A stretch of DNA of 64,000 nucleotides from Monosiga brevicollis MX1. Lineage: Eukaryota > Opisthokonta > Choanoflagellata > Craspedida > Salpingoecidae. Position 1 is the first letter of the stretch. Every line of letters starts with the position of its first letter. The stretch lies in NCBI RefSeq assembly GCF_000002865.3, contig NW_001865073.1:206780-270779 (forward strand), given 5' to 3'. The notes under the pieces are model-generated. The model did not search any database. It was not told the origin of the DNA and worked only from the letters and a program-made list of their open reading frames with translations. The translations under genes were made by a program, and so were the position numbers. Shown piece after piece: positions 25,841 to 37,941 of the stretch.

Positions 25841-28097
25841 TCAGGCCAGGTAGTCGTGGACGACCTGCGTCTGCTTGATGGACATGGAGTTGACGCGAAC
25901 ATGAAGAACTTGGCTATCGCTCTGAACAGGAAAGTCAGCCAAAGGAGCGTTGACGTGAGGCCGCAACGCCAGACGGCCCTTGCCAGTGTAAAGGAGGCTA
26001 TCGTCCAGATGAACGTCGCCATGCTTGACAGAGACGAGCTGGGCAATATCGGCACGACCATCGACGCCGGGGATGAACTTGAGGTTGAGTTCCGGGGTCG
26101 TGAGCAGATCGCGCGCCTCATCGCTGTCAGCACGCTGATACTTGAAGACGGAGGTACCCGTGGCCACGAGTTGCTCACCAAAGCGCAAGGTGCAAGCCAG
26201 CGTATCCTTTTCGACAGCAACGGTGGGGAAGCCGTACTTGCAGGGCTGGCCGAGGATTTCACGGCCGGCATTGAGCGCGACGCCAGAGTCGAGGACAGCA
26301 AGGACAGAAAAGAGGTATGGCTTGCCCTTGAATGTACACGGGATCTTGATGTCGCACTTGTTGTAAGCGCCCAAGCCATGTCCCTCAGTGCTGATCCAGG
26401 CAAAGTAGATGTCGCCCTCTGGGTTAACCTCACAGAGTTCCGGGAGGTGCTGACGCAAGATTTCCACGTCCGTCTTGAACTTGAAGAAAACATACTCACG
26501 GTTGCGGAGAGTGCTGAATTTGCGAGGGTAGGATGGGGCCATGATGGGCATGGAAGGGGCCTTGAGGATTTCCGCTGGATGCAGCTGGTCCATATCGGGG
26601 GTACCGTATTCATCGGTGGGGTTATTGTAGTCATAGAGCACGCGGCCATGGGGAAGCGTCAGGTCGGTGCGCACGTGGGTACCGCCGATGACCCGACGGA
26701 CGGTGAGGTCAGCCGCCGGCGTGGTGGCGTGAGGCACCAGATGAAGGCGCGCGGGACCAGACCAAGCCTCGTGCACGGTCACATCCTAGCGGCACGGCAG
26801 GGGGCAGGGGGCAGGGGGTGTATCAGAGAGCGTGCCATCGCGATCGAATGGTGGGTGCAAATGGGCGTGGGGACTGACTTCGAGTTCAAAGCCCACAAGC
26901 TGGGCGCGAGCCAGACCGCCGTTGACGTCGGGAATGAGACGGAGGTTGCAGGTGGTCTTGCAGAGCTTTTCGCGGACCTTCTCTTCAGACAGCGGGGTGT
27001 GCTTGTAGACCATGGTGCCCAGAGCTGCTTCTTGGCCAACATAGGTCAAGGATCCAGTTAGGGTGTCCTTCTCCACCTTGAGGCGGGGCAAGCCATGTCG
27101 CTATTTGGGGGGGGAGGGGAAGGGGCAAAGGGGGGAGAATCAAACGGAAGGTGAAAAAGTTGCGGAGAGACAATGCAACTCAAATGGTCAGGGGTAAGCC
27201 CCATGTCTGCATGACGCGTACCTTGGGAAAGCCCCAGATTTCACGGCCCGCAGCAGTGGGCGGTTCGTCATCTAGATACCTGAAATAGCCAGAAGCGGAC
27301 GAAAGAGCGCAATGAGCCACATTGCAAAAAAAGGTTATGAATATGAGCCTTGACCTCGCTGTTCTATCCCCCGCAAGTCCATTCACGCACATGGAGAGAG
27401 TGTAGTTGACACTTTGACCGTTGAGCTCACAAGGGACGATGCAACCAGACTCCGAGTCTGCAAAGCACGAGGAAGCGAAGCAGGATGCGCTCGAGGTGAG
27501 ACACAAGGGGGAATACAGCGGTTGTTTGGACATGGTGGAGCGGATGGGACGCACAGCTGCCAAAGCCAGAGGAATCGGGCATGTTGATCCATTCATAGCT
27601 ACGCAGGCACCCAAGCCGAGCGCCGAGAGGGTGGGTGAGTACGCAAACCGATGGTGGCCAGGCCTGAAAGGCGGCAGAATAGCCGTCGCCTTCATTTTGT
27701 CCTAGATTTTGTCAGGAGGTTCTGTCAGCAGGAGATTGACTGACATGACACGGTTGGAGGTGGGCTTGAGCGGCCAGGGCACCACTTTTTTCAGGCGGTC
27801 GAGGTCTGTCTCGTACTCGATCAGGCAATACTAGCGATGGGGCAACGTGCATGTGCACGGGCGTGAGGATGGGGTGTTTCTACAGCCAACAAAGCAGGAC
27901 GCACGTACCTCGCGGTTGACAAAGCGGTAGGGTCCGAGGGGAAAGGAGGGCGAGATGGCGGGGGCCGAGGGCAAGCCAACAATGTCATCGTGGGTCAAGC
28001 AGCCATTAAGGGCCCCGGCATGCACGGCAGGGGTCGTGGCCAAGGCACGACGGCCCATGACGGCCCGAGCCGATGAAGCGGTGACTTGGCGCCACAT
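25841..28097 (-). CDS. Tandem acetoacetate-decarboxylase-like protein (two ADC domains)
   Basis: Seven exons on the minus strand: 27909-28097, 27745-27830, 27555-27598, 27391-27457, 27222-27279, 26879-27100 and 25841-26785, all GT-AG and phase-matched; about 536 residues. Domain 1 (about 45-275) tracks bacterial acetoacetate decarboxylase closely, including FVNREY, PDSSGFGSYSESG, AAGREIWGFPK and DVTVHEAWSGPARL. It keeps the residues matching the clostridial active site: Arg62 (R29), Glu94 (E61), Glu109 (E76) and the Schiff-base Lys148 (K115); the next residue, K116 there, is Arg here. Domain 2 (about 300-536) has the same fold signature (NAGREILG, VVHDYLA end), but E61, E76 and K115 become Phe340, Lys355 and Cys384, so it is probably not a decarboxylase. 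The first 30 residues are Arg/Ala/Ser-rich and may target mitochondria. The substrate is unknown; acetoacetate or another beta-keto acid is a guess. It diverges from the E2 gene. Confidence 0.8.
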
Positions 28098-29308
28098 GGT
28101 GATGCTGCGGACAGTTTTTTAAAAAATAAAAAGGGCGGCCAGCATGAGCTAAAAGCATACCATGGGAAGGCTGAGCCTCGTGTGTGTGTGTGTGTGTGTG
28201 TGTGTAAGGCTCGACCAAACAAATCTTTCAGCCAGCTCACCAGCAAAGATACCAAGGGGCAAGAAGAGCAGAGCCGATGGTCCGGAAAAATGGCTCAGTC
28301 AGTCAACCAGTTACTTCGTGTGTGTGTGTGTGTGTGTGTGTCCGTGCGAGCATGTGGCTCATGATCATGTGCTCACGCGGTTTGTCCCACTCGCACTAGC
28401 CAGCTGGGCGGGCCGTGGTCCACGAGGGCGTTGCGCACCTCCCACACGCTAGCGGACCAAGACGGCTCGAGGGGCAGGTGAGGGTATCAACGCTCTGTAC
28501 CTGCTGATGAACAAGAAAATGGCGCTGCCGTTTTGCTTGTCTGGCTTGAGTGACCACTACTGTATCTCACATTCTAACAACATCTTATGACACTGCAGCT
28601 GTTAACAAATCTGCAACAAGTCGGAGAACGTCGACCCAAAGCCAAACAACACAAGGTGCGGGTTGCGTGTGTCGCCGAGGCGCACTGGTTTTCGCATTTT
28701 TCGCGGTTTTTCAACCAGCGGTGTCGCAATACATTCCTAATTTACTTCCAAGGGACATAGATATACTTTGAAGGGATGGAATACGGGCCAACTTTGGCGC
28801 CGAAAAGCGTGACATCACCCTTCCCGCTACCAAGTGTTAGATGGCCTGCTTGCGGTCCCCAACAGGAAGCTTACCGCTGGTGCAATAAAACTGTTTGTGC
28901 AGTGTTTGGATCACTTGTTGCGGGTTTTAGTGGTCAGTCAGTAACTTTAAGCTGGAGAAACATTTTAAAGTTAATGCATTGACCTTGGATGTTATTGTAT
29001 TTTCGCTTTGAAAGCACACTGAGCTGCCACGACGACAAGGGTTGGTGGACGGCGGTGGCAGTGGCCAGCGACACGGTCGACGGTGGCGACGAGCGCAGTG
29101 CAGCGGCTAAATTCTCAAGTAAGTAAGACCTTGAGCAGGAAACTCGCGTCAGCAAATGCATTTGACGCTGAATTGGAATGCAGCTCATGTCGTTGTGATG
29201 GTTCTAGCAGCCAAGGTTTGGGAGGCAACGGTAGTGCCCACTTCCGTCTTCTCTGTGTAAGAATAAGAAGGCCTTCGTAGGGCCAATAGAAACCTCACGC
29301 AAGTCGCA
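28098..29308. other. Intergenic between divergent decarboxylase-like and UBE2K-like genes
   Basis: Contains TG arrays at about 28180-28205 and 28318-28341 and no supported coding frame. It should hold both promoters. Confidence 0.5.
28180..28205. repeat. (TG)n microsatellite
   Basis: About 13 TG units; a second array of about 12 units lies at 28318-28341. Confidence 0.85.
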
Positions 29309-30757
29309 ATGGCATCACCCAAAATGGCGGCCGGGCGCGTGCGCCGCGAAATTGCCGATATCAAAAAGGACAAACAGGTCCGCCCCCCTCTCGCTCGGCT
29401 CGCCAGCCACCTCCCCATCCTGCGCATGGCGCGGTCGTTGTACCGAGCCCTTTCCGCTTTCCTTGACCCTTGGACAATCTTTTCCTCACCGTCATGGTAC
29501 ATTGTTCATGCAGTCTTCCGGTGTCAAGATTGAACTCGTGGATGATGCCGACCTGTTCAAGCTGCGCGGTCAAATCAATGGTCCGCCTGACACGCCCTTT
29601 GAAGGTGCGTGCGGTCCCCATCGCGCTGTGCGGCCTCCATCGCGCTGTGCGGCCTCGCTAGCAGCCCATCTCCTGCCTGATGCTGCTGCACAACTGGGCA
29701 ATCCCATAGGATCCATCTATGACCTTGACATCGAAGTCCCCAGCTCGTATCCATTTAGTCCCCCGAAAGGTGCGGCTCTTGATTGACACTTCTTGGTTGG
29801 CCCTGTTGGACGTGCTAGCGGGTTGAGCGCCTCGCTCATCATTCCTTGCCCACCTTGACATGCGCATTTTTCGGAGCAGTCAAATTCTTGACCAAAATTT
29901 GGCATCCCAACATTTCCAGCGTCACGGGCGCCATCTGTCTGGACATCCTGACGGAAAAGGCCTGGGCTGCGGCCATGACCCTGCGCACCGTGCTCCTCTC
30001 CATTCAGGCCATGCTCACAGCAGCAGAGCCCGATGATCCTCAGGATGCCGTCGTCGCAAGACAGGTAAACCACAGAGCTTTGCTTGGTTGCTCACCCTGC
30101 TTCCAAGTCGTGCGCCATGGTTGTGAGCCCCGCCTTTCACCCCAACCCAGAGGACCGGGCTTGAACTTATGTTTATATCGTTACAACCCTCCACCCCCGT
30201 TTCTTATTTTGTTTTACACACAGTGTCACATCGCGCACCCGTTTCTTTAGCCCATTCTCACCTCTTTTGTGTGCTGCGCAGTACAAAGATGCTCGTGATT
30301 CATACAACCGCACGGCGCGTTACTGGTCCCGCGTCTATGCCAATGGTAAGGTCCCGCATCTGGTCAAAACCATGGGGAACGGAAGGCCGCAGCCATGGCA
30401 GTTTTCAGGCCCATACCCACATGCCCAGCAGCTGCTCTGGTCCAGGGCACCATCTTCTTCTGATTTTTTTCCCACTCTTTCACCATGCCTCACCTAGCTC
30501 CCCACACTGACGCCGACGTCGCCGCCGAGGAAGAGTTGGTACAAAAGCTGGTGGACATGGGTACCTCCCGGGACAAGGCCATCGTGGCGCTCAGTAGCTC
30601 GGTACGGTGCCATGCCCACACTGTTGTTCTCCCTTGGCTGCTGTGGTTTTCCCCCACAACTGTGCAAAGTGGCGGTACAGCCCGCACTCACCTCCTGACC
30701 GTGCCACATGAGTAGGACTGGACGTTGGAGCGGGCTGTTGAGCGTGCCTTTGGTTGA
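29309..30757 (+). CDS. UBE2K: Ubiquitin-conjugating enzyme E2 with C-terminal UBA domain, UBE2K type
   Basis: Seven exons: 29309-29377, 29514-29604, 29710-29769, 29880-30064, 30282-30345, 30498-30601 and 30716-30757, giving 204 residues (human UBE2K has 200). The UBC fold holds [15 protein letters not shown] and the [16 protein letters not shown] block with active-site Cys93, followed by [15 protein letters not shown] and [12 protein letters not shown], which are near-identical to UBE2K. The last two exons encode a UBA domain ([20 protein letters not shown], then DWTLERAVE), the feature that separates UBE2K from other E2s. The family builds K48-linked ubiquitin chains in the cytosol. The HECT ligase encoded nearby could be a partner in principle, but adjacency is not evidence in eukaryotes. 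Confidence 0.93.
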
Positions 30758-31040
30758 GACGGATAGTTTGCATGTCAATTCTTGTAACATCATGGCTGGT
30801 CGATCCCCTCTCTGTGCAACAATGCTCGGCGCCGCTGCATTTGGGCGCCGTCCTTGTTTTCATCTCTGATCAATTGATCAGAACAATGGACCCAAAGTCA
30901 CGTCTTCGCTGTTCCTGCTGCTCGAGGCCGTGGCAGCGTGGGGATGCTTTACATCCCTTCACACCCTTTATCCAGGTCCGTAGGGTCGCAGGTAATAACT
31001 TAGCGGCCAGCCCTCGTGGCCAACGAGAAAGGAAAACAGC

Positions 31041-34000
31041 TTACACAAAGGTCATGTGGACGGCCTCTTCCGGCTGTGTCAGCGCTGGTCCACCATCGGT
31101 TGGCGCTGCCTGCTGTGTGGCCGGCGCTGGCACAGCTGTTGGTGGCTGTTGTGGTTGTGTCAAGTGTCCCTGGAGGTGGGTCGGCATGACCATGCCCGCG
31201 TCAGTCTGCTGAGGCATCATCATCATTTGACCAGACATCATCCAAGCATGTGGGTGGCCCGGTGCAACTTGAGCATAGGGCATGGGCTGCTGGAATGGTG
31301 ACACGTTGTACGATATGTGGCCTGCCGCGGCATGCATGTTTGGCAGGTGATGGTAGTAGTGCATCTCGGGCATGACACCGCCGGGCAGCGGTTGTACATT
31401 CGGTGCCTCTGGAGCCCCGGCAGCTGCAACCACGGGAGCATGGGCTCCAGCAGCGCTTGCCTGGGCAATCGCACTTTCAGTGTCCCGGATGGTGCTGGCG
31501 CTTGTGTCCGGCACACCGGCGTCCAGCGTCGTGTCTTCCTCTGGTCCCAGGCAGTCTGAAGGGTCCATGAGGTCGTCATCGTCGTCCTCCACTTCACTGT
31601 AACTACTAAAGTCTGTCACAACACTGCGCACGTCCGCGTCATCGCCGTCCTCCATTTCTTCAAGAGGCACGGCGTACATCACGTGGCCGTCCTCTCCACG
31701 CACAATCAGCATATTGTCGGCGTCGAGGGTAGCCGAGTCCAAGCCAGTGCGGTATTTGGTGGTCGTGGAGGCCCGGCTCACCACGCTCGAGGGCGTGGAC
31801 GCAGCGGAAGCAGCTGCCGATCCCTCAAGGCGTGAGTAAGTGGAGTAGTTGGATCCCACTGATCCCACCGAGCTGATGGAGGACCGAGTCGACGCCCCCG
31901 TGCTTGCACCCTCGGTTAAGGTGGTCGTGGCGTCCGCTCGACGCAGCTCCTGCAGTAAGCGGTCTTGATGGCTGGCCTGGGGGGTGGGGGTGGGGAAAAT
32001 GGCGGATAGCAAAGATTGCGCGGCAGGTGCATGAGCACACCAAACAGCAGACGCATGTACCAACGACATGATGATGGGTTTGAAGGCAGGCCAGATGCAC
32101 CCACCACTTCTTGGTCATGCTCCGAGGCCTTGCCGCGCTCCTTGTCGAAGAGGTTACCAGTTTTGGTGGCATACTGGGGAGGTAAGAATGAAAGCGGTTT
32201 GGTGGCGCTCTTGCCCTTGACACCCTTGCGGTTGCGATTCTAATCATTTGGGATCGACAACGTGTGAGCGAATGCACAAAACTCCCAAGACGCACAAACA
32301 CCCAAACCATAAATTTGCAGCAGCAGCAGCAGCAGCTCCAAGGACGAGTGCCCTGTACCTGGCGTGAAACGCGTTGCGCAGCGCGCGCATTTGAGCGGGC
32401 CGTGCCCGGCTCAGGTTGCTTGAGGGCTTGTTCCAGTGGCAAAGCGCTGTTCGCTGGTCCTTCGACGTGCGTCATGCCTGTGGCCTCACGGTTCTTTTGA
32501 GGCACGCGACGAGCCTTCCATGAGTGCGTGGGTTTGTTGAGTTTGACCTGAATGTCCTCGGGGGTCCACTTGTCCCGCACGCCCATATCTGTGCCCTTGA
32601 CGAAAGGATGGTATAAAATTTGCGCAGCGCTCCAGCGAGTCGTTGGCTCGTACTGCAGCATGCCCTTGAGCAGATGAATAAACGCGCGTCGCGAGCCGGG
32701 GCCTGAGAGCTCATTGGGGCGTGAGAGGACCAGATCGTCCAGTGTGTTGATCTTGAAGCGCGAGCAAGGGCTGGGGTTTTCCCGGGTGAGCTTCTTGCTG
32801 CGCTGTTCACGCTCCATGTTGCGAAAGTCACGGAGGACGACGCAGTTTTGGCTTCGAGACAGACGATAGAAGGTGGACGTCATCTTACAACGAATCAGGA
32901 GACTCTCTGGGATCGGGCCCAGCAGACGCTCAAACTGCCGCAATTGATCCCAGGAGCAGCTACCGGCAAAAAAAGGCTGAAAATAAAAGCATTCGAGCAG
33001 AATGCAAGCGAGTGACCACACGTCCAAGGCAGGGGTGTAGTCGAGGCGTTTGGTGTTGTTGGTACACTGCGCCACAAGAAGGACTTCCGGCGCTCTAACG
33101 TTGCCCCGGCAGACATAAAGGAGGAGGTGAGTTGCATCTGTCATCGGAGCAAGCCGAGCACGCCACGGTGCTAGTTTCGAACCGATAATGCCGCGTCTGC
33201 ATGTAGCCACGTCCCAGCAGGGTGGCGCTGGTAAAAGCCGTGCCAAAATCGATAATTTTGATGTGGTGAGTCCGCGGGTCCTGTGCGAGCAAAGGTGGGT
33301 TGTTGTTGTTGTTGTTGCAAGCGGACCGGTATGAGGTCGCAGGGCACGGCTACCAGCCGTGGGCACGGAAGGGAGGGTGGCGAGGAATGCCTGGTCACTG
33401 AACCAAGTGGGCTGACCTTGTCGTGGGCGTGGTTGACCAGGATGTTTTCCGGCTTTAGATCACCATGGATGAAGCCGGCCTCGTGAATGGTACTTAGACC
33501 TTGACAAAGCTGCGTTGTGAGATACAAGCAAGGGTGCGGTCAGTGTGAATTCGATCGAGTGCTTGGGGTCGGTCGGACAGGGATGGTGGCAAGCCACACC
33601 TGGTCGGTGTAGTGACGGATCTGCTTGATGGTGAGACCCTCTTTGCTCTTCTCGATAACGTCGAGCAACGAGATCTCTCCCAGCTGGTAGACAGTGCAGA
33701 GGTGCTGCTTGAAGTAAAAATAGGTATAGAGGTGAATCAAGTGTCGTAGTCGCTGGGGACGATTGTCAAACTGCTTCTGAATGTGCTCGAGAGCCTGGAC
33801 AAGGCAGCGCGCAGGAGCTGCGGTGAGAGCGGGAAACTGCATTGCATCGGCAGGCAAACAGGGCTCAACGCCATCAACGCACCGTGACCTCCATCTCGGA
33901 TTGGCGAGTGTAGTTGGGTTCGGCGCGGATGACTTTGAGGGCAAAGCGTTGGTGCGATTCGCCAAGCCGAGCCTTGAGAACTTGGCCGTAGGCGCCTTGT

Positions 34001-35245
34001 CCCAGCTTCTTTTCGATGGTGAAGGTACGGCCATTGTGGTCCACAATGGTGTCGGAAACGTACACGAGCAAGTTGAGGTTTTCATCGTCGTGGCCATTGG
34101 GATGTGGGCGGACGTTGGGTCCTGCGTAGTCGTAGATCCGGCGTATGGACGGTCATGGATGAGCAGACAAAGATGGAGCCGGCAGAGATGGAAGCCGGCA
34201 CAGAACCGTCGATTTTCTTCGCATGCAGCCTGTGCTTTGGCGAGGACTGACCGTTGAGGCAGCGGGCGGTGTTGCGAGGCACCGGCCAGACGGGGAGCAC
34301 GTCGAGGCCTTCTCGTAGCTGGCGAAGGACGGCTTGATTCTCGGGGCATTCGCGCAGTTTGTTGTGAACTTGGCGAAAGTTTTCCGTCACCTTGACGAGC
34401 GTGTTTTGAGCCAGAGGTCGGGGGCGCTAGTGGGCGGCAGGAGAGCAAAAGTGAGTTTGGCGCTTGAACATAATATTGCCAGGAGTTCGTAGCATTGAGC
34501 CAAGCGGGTCGGTTGGCATTGCGGGCTGCTTACAGCGGATGAAGAGCGACGCGAGGTCACTTCCTTGTGGAAGCAGGTGCTCGGGCTTGGGAGATTGAGG
34601 TTGGTCATGGTTGCTTCTGAAGCACTAAGGGCCTTGATTTGGTTTTGCAGATCGCGATTGTTGGTGGGAAGGGAGAAGGAGCGACGGCGCTGTGGTGGTG
34701 GTGATTTGCGGTTGTTGTTGGCATCGACGTTGGTCAACATAGGAGGGGTGAGTGTGGACGTCGCGTTTTTCCGGTTAGGAAAGATTCGAACGTTCCGGTG
34801 TCGCTGAGAGGGGCTTGAATTGGCCGATACATCAGCAGCAGCAGCAGCAGCGGCGGCGGCGGCGGCGGCGGCGGCAGAGGCAGCGCTTGTTGTGCGGTGC
34901 TGTTTAGAATGCCCGAGCAAAAGCGTGCCTCGTCAGTGAGGAACATAAAAAAAAAAAAGTCAAGGAGGCGCACGCCAAGGGGAATGGGCAAACCTTGTGC
35001 TCCGCGCCAGAGGCCGCGTTGCTAGAGTCAACTGAAGCCGCTTCGATGGACTGATTCTGATTCTGATTCTGGTTCTGATTCTGGTTCTGACTCTGATGCT
35101 TGTTGGTGGTGTCATCAGAGGGCGCTGGGTCTGGATGCATGGCCGTTCCAGGATCTGCGCAAACCTCGGGGAGCGGCACAGAAATCCGTTTATGCGGGAC
35201 AAGATGAGGCTTGGCTTGACAGGATGACTTGGGGGAGGATGCCAT
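31041..35245 (-). CDS. YAK1/DYRK-type CMGC protein kinase
   Basis: Ten exons on the minus strand: 34994-35245, 34534-34899, 34252-34426, 33889-34121, 33600-33794, 33417-33509, 33183-33280, 32359-33094, about 32105-32239 and 31041-31976; about 1,072 residues. The N-terminus has a Gln-Asn repeat (QNQN...) and a 14-residue Ala run. A block PHPNGHDDENLNLLVYVSD just before the kinase matches the YAK1 pre-kinase segment. Kinase landmarks: LGQGAYGQV loop, Lys327, HGDLKPEN with Asp424, DFG 449-451, and YMQTRHYRAPE, in which Tyr464 fits the self-phosphorylated second Tyr of DYRKs. The long C-terminal tail is Ser/Thr, acidic and then Met/Gln/Pro-rich. YAK1/DYRK kinases restrain growth and act in stress responses; the role here is inferred. 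The 32105 boundary is uncertain because two GT donors lie three bases apart. The start could lie further upstream in the same open frame. Confidence 0.83.
34833..34876 (-). repeat. GCN tract encoding poly-Ala in the YAK-like kinase
   Basis: Run of GCC and GCT codons in frame, encoding about 14 Ala near the start of exon 2. A GATTCT-type hexamer repeat at about 35053-35092 encodes the Gln-Asn run in exon 1. Confidence 0.8.
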
Positions 35246-36340
35246 GACATGGTCTGGTACTTTGACGCACCGCACCGAATGGTCGACGTGCCCGCTGCTG
35301 GGAACTGGGAGCGAGAGCTGTCTGACGGTCTTGCAGGGGGCGGTGTCGAGGAAAATGCAGCGTGTGGCAGGGGTGGCAGGGGTGGCGCGTTGACTAGATG
35401 ATCTAACAATCAAGGGTACTACAGCTGCGCTTGGGGTGAGATGGGCGAGAATGGTGTTATTGGGAGAAAGGTGGGGTGGGGTGGGCGAGAAAAAGGGGCG
35501 AGTTGGTTGTTGGTCAGGCGAGATCGCCAACACAAAGCCCGACCGAATACAAGCAACACCAAAACAAATGGTGCATGCAACCATGAAGAACAAAAGGCCA
35601 ACGACCAGAAAAGGAAGGAAAAAAAAAGAGTCTCGCCACCGGGTGTGGCAGTAGCAACACCATCACCCTGCGCGAGCGTGGATGTGGTACGACTATGGGC
35701 AGGTAGTTGGGGCAAACGCGGGGAGGAACGTTCCATCGGTCAGCTCACGGGGGAGAGGGCAGAAAAAGAGGCAGAAGAGGTCGAAATTGCAGGGAGGGGC
35801 TGAGGGTTCGAGGGCAAGTCTGAGATGGAGTGGGACAGGAAGGTGCACGCTTGATGGGGGTTTACGCAGGCTGCGGCTCGAAAGGAGTGACGCAGCGAAC
35901 GGTTGCCAGGTCAACCCATGTGCCAAAGTGTCCCTATGACGGTATATATGGTCATACCAACATCCTGAAGGTATGACAGCAGGGGAAACTTTGGAACCTG
36001 ACGAGGGGCCGCGTGTTCAGGATGCAGCATTGGACACCCGTGATCTATTGTACGATGCGCGATGCGATCCTCCTTTGGCTCGTCGGGTCGGGGGTTCAGA
36101 CAATTCCTTTGCTCACGACCCCTGTACCTCCAAATGCATGCATGCAAGAGAGTAAAAAAAAGCATGTACAAGTATTTTACTTTCTGCTATTTTTGGCATA
36201 TGGAAGGGCCTCACAAACGCCGGCTGACTTTCGGAGGTGGCGGCAAAAGCCGCACCTCATACAGGTTTTGGGCAAGGGCGAGGCTGTGAGGCAGTCGGGC
36301 TTGGCGTGCCTGCTAGGTCAATTTCGCTCGCACATTTCAA

Positions 36341-36341
<1 letters not shown>

Positions 36342-36408
<67 letters not shown>
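36342..36408. repeat. (TG)n microsatellite, longest in the window
   Basis: About 33 TG units without interruption. Confidence 0.92.
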
Positions 36409-36411
<3 letters not shown>

Positions 36412-36959
36412 GCGCGTACCTATCAGCGGTGTCCTGTCCACGCCCACAAGCTACAGGGTACCTCGCAGGTGCCTCAGTCGATTGCAAACGCCAGGGGAGG
36501 GAAGCTTGGGTGTAGGACCGTCGACACGACCCTGTATTGTCACGTGTCATGTGTCATATTATCTTTCGACGGGGCTCAATGTAAGCATGAATTCGGCAGC
36601 AGCGACGTTGAGCTCGCCGCAACTCATATTGATACGCGCTCACGCAAGTTTTCGACCACCCCGCCCGGACCCGAAAGGTTTCAAGTGAAGCAGCCAGTCT
36701 GTTCCAGTTCCTCGAAGCCACACGTGTGCGAGCCGTTGTGCAAAATGCTGCAAGTTTCCAATTTGGCGCACATGTGACCCACCCTATCCCCCAAAGCCCC
36801 TCGCCCTCCTCCCTCCACCCTTCTGTCTCCTCCCTTCCGTCCCTCCTCCCTTCCGTCCCTTCCTCTTCCCTCCTTTCCTCTTCGCCAGACAAGGAGGTTG
36901 GTACTACATTATTTCAATTCCAGCGTTCCACACACTCTCTCTATTTTTGAATCGAATCG

Positions 36960-37193
36960 ATGTCTCTTGCTCCATCTCCGTCTTTCTATATCACCATCAC
37001 TATCTCTGTCTCTGTCTCTGTCCCTGTCCCTGCCTCTACCTCTTTCTCTTTCTCTACCTCTTTCTCTACCTCTTTCTCTCTCTATATCTCTATCTTGTCC
37101 TCTATCCCTGTCTCTATCCCTGTCTCTATCCCTGTCTCTGTCTCTGTCTCTGTCTCTGTCTCTGTCTCTGTCTCTGTCTCTGTCTCTGTCATT
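36960..37193. repeat. CTCTGT/CCCTGT hexamer repeat region
   Basis: About 230 pyrimidine-rich bases; the right end (about 37130-37190) is a clean TCTGTC array of about ten units, decaying leftwards into CTCTTT and CTATCC variants. Confidence 0.85.
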
Positions 37194-37941
37194 TAGCAAC
37201 AAACTGTGAGCGAGACCCGGTGTGTGTGTGTGTGCGCGGGCGGGAAGGCGTGAGGGGGTCTGCTGGGGTGGTCGTGGGGGTCTGCTGGGGTGGTCGTGGG
37301 GCTTGGGGGTTTGGGGGGTGGCGGTGTTGGCTCGGTCTGCGATACCTGGGCTGAACGCGTGGATTGCGTTTGAAGACAATGCCACTATGATGATCATGCT
37401 TGTGAATCTGGCTTCTGCCCTTTTGCTTCTTCCTCCGCGCTGGCCTCTGCCAACTGGCTCATGTCTCGGTGCGCCTGATAGAGCCACCACTTGTCCCCCG
37501 CACGTGGCTTGTAGAAAACTGAGCCTGCTGCACCTGGCAGCCCAGACTTGCGTGGACACTGACGTTGAGGCAAGCCGCCTTTCCTCGAGTAAACAGCACC
37601 CAACCGACATCTGCGACCCTTGTCCTGTTCTTGGACGTGGAGTGACTCGCGTCTTTTTGCTGTCAATCAACTCTCTCTCCGCCGTCGCCGTCTCTCTTCG
37701 CCGTTGCCGTCGCTGCTCTTACTTTGAGGTCGGGACCACGCTCGGCCACACAGCTGTTGACGCGCTCTCTCTTGGCTTAGTGGCTGCAGATACCAGCCTG
37801 CCATCGCGCAAAGCCACGCCTTTGTCGCTCTCTTCTCTCAATTTTTTTTTTTCCGTTGTTCGGGCGTGGCATTCTATTGCTTGTCTAGCTCCGGATTTCC
37901 TGGCCGATCCTTGCTCTACCAACAGCGGCATCGCCTTCATT

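Larger units (their letters stand above)
35246..37941. other. 2.7 kb intergenic region between divergent kinase and double-PH genes
   Basis: Contains a 33-unit TG array (36342-36408), a C/T-rich stretch (about 36780-36895) and a CTCTGT-type repeat (about 36960-37193). The frame stays open for several hundred bases upstream of both chosen starts, but nothing in it resembles a protein. Confidence 0.5.

Noticed and set aside
25856-27061. 401-codon open frame on the + strand
   Set aside because: It is antisense to the decarboxylase-like gene, whose minus-strand frames match a known family through the same interval; the + frame resembles nothing.
36013-36777. 254-codon + frame crossing the long TG array
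   Set aside because: Its middle is a Val-Cys repeat from the microsatellite, and its flanks have no motif.
36909-37670. 253-codon minus frame with an Asp-Arg repeat, like an RD-repeat splicing factor
   Set aside because: The Asp-Arg stretch is the translation of the CTCTGT hexamer repeat; no supporting domain.
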